DNA of 64,000 nucleotides, from NCBI GenBank assembly GCA_034401795.1, contig CM067367.1, forward strand, positions 34,634,880-34,698,879, given 5' to 3'. This document shows, piece after piece, positions 58,168-64,000 of this stretch. A program made the translations under genes and the position numbers. The notes below the pieces were generated by a model. That model was given only the letters and a program-made list of their open reading frames with translations. It was not told the DNA's origin and did no database searches. Each line of letters opens with the position of its first letter. Positions within the stretch are counted from its first letter, which is position 1. This DNA is from Chaetoderma sp. LZ-2023a (taxonomy: Eukaryota; Mollusca; Caudofoveata; Chaetodermatida; Chaetodermatidae).

Positions 58168-58545
58168 GGACCTTTCCAGTTTTAGCTATGCCCCGCCCAT
58201 CGCTATCTAAGCTCCACGCACACCTCGCTCGTGACTGAATCGATCGAACTCTGAACTTTCTGACTATCCATTTCCAGAAAACTACACAGGTAACCTGTTG
58301 AATATTTTGAAACTAATTCGACTGGGTGATGTCTATGGCAGCAACAGCGCCAAGTCAAATTAGTTTCAAAATATTCAACAGCGTGTTTCTTAAATAGCAA
58401 AAACTTCCAATTCGTACAACGTGTCGGACTATTAAGCGTTGAGGACAAGATTAATCGAATCATTCATAACGTCATAATTATGACGTCAGCACACACGTCG
58501 CGTAGTTGATTATGACGTCATATGATTGCGTGAGGAAATGAGTTC
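58168..58545 (+). mobile_element. MITE-1 copy (forward), first insertion in pseudogene D
   Basis: GGACCTTTCCAGTTTTAGC at the left. The right end is eroded after GATTATGACGTCATATGATT. Hairpin at 58295-58380. Confidence 0.9.
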
Positions 58546-59046
58546 ATGAATTGGTTCCTTGTAAGCAGAACGAAGCAGACACGCGAATGTTCGTTCGCAC
58601 ATTCAAGACATGTAGCAAATGGAAGCAATGATCTAATGATCAGATCCAGTTCTGCCATCCCTCCATGAGCCTCGTTTGAAGAAGTTGTTGATTGCTTTTG
58701 GTCAAGGGAGGGACCTTAGGTGGAGTATTGTACATCGTCTCACCAATCTCTCATTCGGACCAGAGATAACCAGCGAGACGTTCCCGTCTTCCATGCCTTG
58801 ACTGGCTGCGATGTTGTTCCCGCATTTCGTGGGAAATGAAAAAGGTCTGCCATGGAAACACGGGATGCATGTGCTGAGGCATCTACTAATGTCTTTATCA
58901 AATTCAGTCAGTACCAGCCAACAGTTGAACGACCTGAAGATCCTCGAGAGATTTGTAGTGACTATGTGTGACAGGTTCAATACAGCTGCGCGTATTGATG
59001 CCGGAAGACTCGTTGTTTGCCAAAAAGCAGAGACCGTGTGAAGCCA

Positions 59047-59366
59047 TTCCTCCATATGACGTCATAATGAATTGCGTGAAGTATACAATGACATCATAAT
59101 GGATGACATCATGAGTGACGTCGATAAGTACGTCACGAACGCATATTTGAAGACGGTCTATGCGTTGTTGTACAAATTGTTTGCTTTTACTATTTAATAA
59201 ATAGTCCGTTGATTATTTTGAAACTAATTTGACCGGGCGCTTTTGCTGCCATAGCTTGCCCGTATAGTTCTCAGGAAATTGATAGCTAGGGCATTTGGGG
59301 ATCCATCAATCCCAACACGGCGAGCTAGTGATGGGCGGGGCATAGCTAAAAATGGTAAGGTCCATT
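59047..59366 (-). mobile_element. MITE-1 copy (reverse), second insertion in pseudogene D
   Basis: CATATGACGTCATAATGAAT at the left, GGGGCATAGCTAAAAATGG and TAAGGTCC at the right. The second hairpin arm is deleted. Confidence 0.85.
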
Positions 59367-59529
59367 CGACCAGCTCTCCTTCAGCGCGCTAAGTGTATGG
59401 CCTACCAAGCAAACTACATATGGAATCAGTCAACAATGTACAAGCCTGATATCCAAAATCCTGCTGACTGAGGATGGACACAGTAAAGGTGGCATGTGAC
59501 AGATTTTCTGGACAATAAACACTCACATC

Positions 59530-59898
59530 AACCATTCCAGTTTTAGCTATGCCCCTCCCATCCCTAGTTAAGCTCCACCCACGCTTCGCCAGTGTTTGGG
59601 ATCGATCGAATCCCGGAGCGCCCTAACTATTAATTTCCAGAACACTATACCGGTAAGCGGTTGAATATTATGAAACTAATTTGACTTGGCGCTGCTGCTG
59701 CCTATAGCAGCAACAGTGCCCAGCCAAATTAGTTTCAAAATATTCAACACCATGTCTATTAAATAGTAAAGACGTACAAGTCGTACAACGTGTCGCACTA
59801 GTAAGCGTTTAAGACGGACTAAATCGAGTCATTCATACTGTAATTGATTATGACGTCACGTAGTCATAAAATGGATGGATAAACTGGAAAGGCCCGTT
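59530..59898 (+). mobile_element. MITE-1 copy (forward), third insertion in pseudogene D
   Basis: CCATTCCAGTTTTAGCTATG at the left, TGGATGGATAAACTGGAAAG at the right. Intact hairpin at 59652-59747. Confidence 0.9.
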
Positions 59899-60021
59899 GT
59901 GTAGAGTTGTCAATAGCTGACAAAGTGTGGCTGCAAAACAGAATGTCGCGGAAGGTGCAAATGCTATCGATTTGGACTCAATTGCACAGCGTTGTGCAGC
60001 TGGTGCAGATGCGAGAATTAG

Positions 60022-60707
60022 CTTTGGATGTGTTAATATCAACACTTATAAATGTGACAAAGTACAAAGTACAAAGTCCAAAGACAAGGATGAAGAAATA
60101 CTTTCATTCTTACCTTAATAGGCAAATAGAACTTTTTGGTGAGAATTGGAATTTTGATTGTAATATCGTGTATTCCTTGTGAAATGTTAACAAAAATCTG
60201 CTAGGAGCGGAATAACACGCTCGATTAATTTTGGTAGCTGTGTGTCTGTGATGGTCAGTGATCCGTGAAATATAGGCCACACTGACCTACTTTTATCATG
60301 CGACACACCTTAAGCCTACAGTGCCAATTTTAATTACTGTATCCGAAAAACTCTGCTCGATGATTTGCTATGGGTTTCAATAGGAAAATTTAACTTTGAC
60401 CTATATTTTTCTAAAACTCGGTTAAACTGACCTAGTTCTTATGTGGGCAGTAACGTATCAGAGGTGTTCACCTAGCAACTTAAATGGCAATAGCAAAATG
60501 TTCTATCAAATTAGTATCTTGGCATATTTGCTGTATGCAATTTCAAAGGGCCATAACTCCACCATTTGAAGGTCGATCAACTTATTTTTCATACCCACAT
60601 AGATATTTTCTATATATTTCTTTATCTATATATATACAAATGTATATATCATATAGAATTTTGTACCAAAGTCATTCAATCGGCATACTGTACCACATTG
60701 TATGTTA
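60022..60707. other. No feature recognised
   Basis: Short unassigned frames only; a TA-rich ATATATATACAAATGTATATA segment lies near 60628. Confidence 0.5.
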
Positions 60708-60945
60708 ACCATTGAACTCTCATATCAGCCAAAAACGGCTTCTGTTGTGGTCTTTAGAAATGTCCATTTGCAGACCAAGAGAAGACTATTTTTGAAAATT
60801 TACCACTGGAATGACTGGCTCGATAACCGAGCCAGTCATTCCAGTGGTAAGTTTTCAAAAATAGTCTTCTCTTGGTCTACAATTGGACATTTTTAATGGG
60901 AAAATTTAATTTTTCGTAACAAATTCGAGGGTTAAAGGGTTAAGC
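60708..60945. mobile_element. MITE-2 reference copy (palindromic), complete
   Basis: The clearest copy. Margins are TTAACCATTGAACTCTCATA and AATTCGAGGGTTAAAGGGTT. Within lies an almost perfect 70-bp stem (60753-60892) that starts GTCCATTTGCAGACCAAGAG and centres on GGCTCGATAACCGAGCC. No coding. Confidence 0.9.
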
Positions 60946-61019
60946 ATAGTATTTCTTTCTCTCAAATAGCAGCCATCTTTAAAAATGGCGGACATTTTGA
61001 ATGTTTACGTGACTAACCG

Positions 61020-61020
<1 letters not shown>

Positions 61021-61067
<47 letters not shown>

Positions 61068-61068
61068 C
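61021..61068. repeat. (ACA)n microsatellite
   Basis: About 15 CAA/ACA units. Confidence 0.95.
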
Positions 61069-61732
61069 CCCTAACTTTTTTGTATTAAACTTGAAAGCCA
61101 CATGCATGCATGACTTGTCGAAAATTCAACATTATCTAACCACACGCATCATGACGCATGCATAGATAAACGTTGTTGATAAGCAAATATTCTATGCGTA
61201 GGCATCCTACCGTGACCAACACGCGATAAAACAAGCAGAATTAAGGTAATAAAATTTCATAAATTTTAAATCATAGTACATACATTTACCCATTGTAATG
61301 CTAAATTTTAACTGCGCCATATTCGAATATGTTTTTGAAAACGGCAATTCTGTTTCGTTTGATAATGGGTCCTGTGTTGCATAGGGCCCAACAAATGTTG
61401 CTAATATTTAGCGTTTCACACAACAGCTTCTGAAAATAACACCACTATTTGTCAAAATTGTAATAAATTTGGCTTTCTCTCCTTTCTCATAGAAATAAAA
61501 GAATAAGTTGGACTAGATCTATATAATTACGTGTAACTATTAGATCAGTAACATAGGCCAATTGCATAGCATATGCGAGAACATTTTGTTTACGCGACTC
61601 GGCCAACAAATTAATTTATTTTACGAGTCGATCACAATCAGATAAATTAGACCTATACAATTATGCTTTTCATTGTCTATGAATTCATATGACTTAACCC
61701 GTCTATAGCTGGCACCTGCTTTCTGGTCAAAA

Positions 61733-61806
61733 GATGGTGATTCTTAAAGACGGGTGAGCAAATGACCTTGGTCTTACGACCATCCGTCTTTAAGAATCGC
61801 CATCAT
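61733..61806. repeat. Stem-loop with 21-bp stem
   Basis: GATGGTGATTCTTAAAGACGG pairs with CCGTCTTTAAGAATCGCCATC (one mismatch) around a loop of about 31 nt that includes GAGCAAATGACCTTGG. The same loop word recurs at about 63253. Confidence 0.8.
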
Positions 61807-62309
61807 TTGACGAGCTGTCTTTAGTGACCGCATTGTGTTAGACAATACAGAGCCCGTTATAGTCAGATTTGACTGTATATAGGCGTAGGCCTATCCGCCT
61901 GAACTCTCTTTAATGTAAATAAAATATGCATTCGCTTTAATTAAGTAATTAATCTATGTATGCGTCATTTGAGAACTAGCCACATATGACTGATGTCAAA
62001 AGATTAGAGCACGGACCACGCTATGCACGTTTATACCGGGACTTGGGTGGGCAATCCTAGCTGTTATAAGACCAGTACCTATAATGTTCTTGTTGAGTGT
62101 AGTCCTCGTGTGTATAGGTGCACCGCTGTTGCATTGGATCATTTACGGTTAGGTAGGTATTCCAGTTAACACAGTATTTGCATCATAAAACGAATTTTTT
62201 TTTAATCAACGGCCAATGTAAACCGTGAACGGATGAGAAAAATAAGCGCAATAACGAAAGAAAATCGTTAAAATGACTGCTGGTAATATGGAATGAGTAA
62301 ATGGTTGAC
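61807..62309. other. No feature recognised
   Basis: Unassigned sequence. Confidence 0.5.
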
Positions 62310-62560
62310 TTAGGTCGGTGGGTTGGTGGGTGGGTGGGTGGGCGGTAGGTGGGTGGGTGGTTGAGTGGTGGGTGGCTGGTGGATGGGTGGGCGGTGAGTG
62401 GGTGGGTGGTGGGTGGTGGGTGGATGGATGGATGGATGGGTTGGGTGGTGGGTAGATGGGTGGGTGGGTGGGTGGGTGGGTGGGTGGCTGAGTGAGTGTG
62501 TGAGTGGATGGTGGATGGTGGGTGGTGGGTGGATGGATGGATGGGTGGAGGAGCGCGCCG
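62310..62560. repeat. Degenerate (GGTG)n/(GGAT)n low-complexity tract
   Basis: G-rich GGTGGGTGG units with a GGATGGATGG section. The Pro/His/Thr open frames on the minus strand are artefacts of the period-4 repeat. Confidence 0.9.
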
Positions 62561-63370
62561 CATCGCACATCTAATACTTAGGTATGAATTTCTGGGGGAA
62601 ATAAGACAACGGTCAATAATCCCCCAGGAATAAATAGCAAAATACTCAACCAGGATGTTGTGCAATTTGAGGGCCATTTTGGGCCTATATGTGACTGTTG
62701 CGATATCTAGATAAATTTAGCATATCAATATCCGCATTGTGAAAATTACGTTTATTTAGGCGCAATAGACATGGGTAAAATTAATACACGATAACGCGTT
62801 TGGTCATGTTTAGAGATATTGACTTCTAACATGACAGGTGATATTGAATGTCCTTTCTGGCATTAGCTGCGGCACAACACGCGGCGACGCACAATTACTA
62901 GATTCGTCTTGACTTCACACAAAAGCTTCACGCAAACCTTGCGTCAATGTAACCACATACTACGCTCCTATGACAGACTTTGTTAACACCGACTTAGCTC
63001 TTACCACTCTGATGTCAATATTTTAGACAGCAACATCGTCCACCAAAATTGCTGAAAAATGTACACCAGATTCTTTGCTATTGACAGAGTAAAAGGTGGA
63101 ATATCGGCATCAGAGTGGTAGGGTTAAAATCGTTGTTTCCGTAGGCAACAATAACTTTCACTCAAATTGCTTTTAAAATAGCCAACGTGATTAAGATATA
63201 AGATGTGGTACGTAGTTCATAAAATGGATGGCATGTATGAAGATGCCGACTTGAGCAAATGACCTTGGATCTGTTGTATAAGATTTTTTGCATATATAAT
63301 TGTGATATGTCATCTAAATACAAAATACCGTTTTATTTAACACTGAGCTTTGACATTCAAGAGAGATAAG
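62561..63370. other. No gene; isolated MITE-1 arm remnants
   Basis: Decayed arms (CAGCAACATCGTCCACCAAA near 63030 and AACTTTCACTCAAATTGC near 63153). TACCACTCTGATGTC (63002) and ATCAGAGTGGTA (63109) are inverted. Confidence 0.5.
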
Positions 63371-63374
63371 CGGA

Positions 63375-63460
63375 AAAGTGGTTAAATATTTTGAAACTAA
63401 TTTAACTGCCAGCAAAAGCTCTTATTCGAATTAGTTTCGAAATATTCAACAGAATGTTCC
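63375..63460. repeat. MITE-1-type hairpin remnant
   Basis: GTTAAATATTTTGAAACTAA..TTAGTTTCGAAATATTCAAC with a short AACTGCCAGCAAAAGC loop. Confidence 0.75.
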
Positions 63461-63837
63461 CCAAGTGGTGATCACATCCTAAAGAAATTGACGTTTCTGT
63501 CGTGTGCGGTTAAAGGGTTAGCAGCGGTTCGATCAATAATATTGTATATTTATATATAGGCCTACGTTCCTGCGCTAACATCACGAATACATCCCTGGGG
63601 GCCTAGCGCACCATAAAGGTGTTTCTTCCCCATATACCTTGTAAAGAGGTCTGTCCGGGTGTAAATATATTCATTCATTGTAAATAAATTCATTCTTGGT
63701 CGGTCGTAAAACCTGTTCTATGCGACCACCTTATCGGACGTTTGACCACGAAAACCATATATAATAGTAAGGCACTTGTATTAACAATATGAGCCCAGAT
63801 GTCTCATACTCTAAATTTTAAGACACTCATACATTGG

Positions 63838-64000
63838 CCGTTGAATATTTTGAAACTAATTTGACTGGGAGATGTTGCGGCCATAGGCAACAACAGCCCC
63901 TAGTCAAATTAGTTTCAAAATAGTGTTTGAATTGAACAGGTGTCTGCTGTTGTTATAGGCAACAGCAGCTTACAGTCAAATGACTTTCCAAATATTCACT
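63838..64000. mobile_element. MITE-1 hairpin, continuing past the window edge
   Basis: Complete stem at 63838-63925 (GGAGATGTTGCGGCCATAGG loop). A second similar arm with a GTTGTTATAGGCAACAGCAG hairpin follows to the edge. Confidence 0.75.

Larger units (their letters stand above)
57592..60021 (+). pseudogene. Decayed transposon nuclease gene D (Academ-like), cut by three MITE-1 copies
   Basis: Four segments collinear with the 46-kb gene. The first, 57592-58164, has MKDCKLFCKLFVSF.TRECDL, LSDSGKLRTYQMS, a GSALVNTLPQ stretch and KRGQGARHIVTGTCKIPANW. The second, 58549-59045, has NEADTRMFVR, FGQGRDLRWS, FHALTGCDVVPAFRGK and LKILERFVVTMCDRFNTAAR. The third, 59367-59528, has PALLQRAKCMAYQANYIWNQ and NPADxGWTQ. 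The fourth, 59899-60021, has the cysteine tail KCGCKTECRGRCKCYRFG, NCTALCSWCRCEN and a stop at 60019-60021. Frames change and stops occur throughout. It retains a good EADTR and TGCD nuclease signature. Inverted frames such as 58702-59055 (minus) are shadows. Confidence 0.8.

Noticed and set aside
58702-59055. 117-codon minus-strand frame
   Set aside because: Antisense of the TGCD-containing segment of nuclease pseudogene D, whose motifs are on the plus strand.
62183-62677. Pro/His/Thr-rich minus-strand frames resembling mucin-like proteins
   Set aside because: They come from a GGTG/GGAT low-complexity tract, with no start, splice or domain support.

Overview
The window reads as metazoan nuclear DNA: GT-AG introns, EGF-like exons of symmetric phase 1, dense microsatellites, and many decayed DNA transposons. 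The repeat types (pervasive hairpin MITEs, tetranucleotide satellites as element tails, long-TIR transposons) suggest a marine invertebrate, perhaps a lophotrochozoan, but the sequence alone does not fix the phylum.

One host gene is well supported. The 3' part of a receptor gene runs on the + strand from the left edge to 24703. Eight exons can be joined in frame: four EGF-like exons (74-208, 781-915, 2788-2925, 10080-10187), a transmembrane exon (12315-12411), two juxtamembrane exons (14584-14705, 16029-16096; the second carries an NPAY motif) and a 2.1-kb last exon (22619-24703). The last exon encodes a tyrosine-rich tail with four tandem copies of a unit of about 100 residues containing YEDL. 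This layout (laminin-type EGFs, one TM, NPxY, YxxL) matches the CED-1/Draper/MEGF10 family of engulfment receptors. The repeated tail is the unusual part.

The introns and the 39 kb downstream are filled with mobile DNA. (i) MITE-1, about 400 bp, has GGACCTTTCC ends, a central hairpin and several TGACGTCA sites, and occurs in more than 20 full or partial copies. (ii) MITE-2, about 230 bp, is almost entirely palindromic. (iii) Four decayed copies of one nuclease-like transposon protein lie at 5.6-9.7, 31.0-33.1 (minus), 46.1-48.0 and 57.6-60.0 kb. They share EADTR, DTD and GCD motifs and a C-terminal CXC cysteine cluster, probably Academ-type. The 46-kb copy still sits between inverted repeats of about 290 bp. 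(iv) A 4.9-kb element with TIRs of about 250 bp (17081-22003) lies in the last intron and resembles a deleted Polinton/Maverick. (v) A dispersed element has tetranucleotide satellites at its end (35.7-37.8 kb and 54.75-55.35 kb). (vi) A LINE reverse-transcriptase fragment lies at 39.25-39.88 kb.

Nested insertions give a relative chronology. In the third visible intron, MITE-1 entered a nuclease pseudogene and was itself split by a 2.2-kb insert. At 57.6-60.0 kb three MITE-1 copies interrupt another nuclease pseudogene. No tRNA, rRNA, CRISPR or bacterial-type operon was seen. Most long open frames are artefacts of tetranucleotide repeats.
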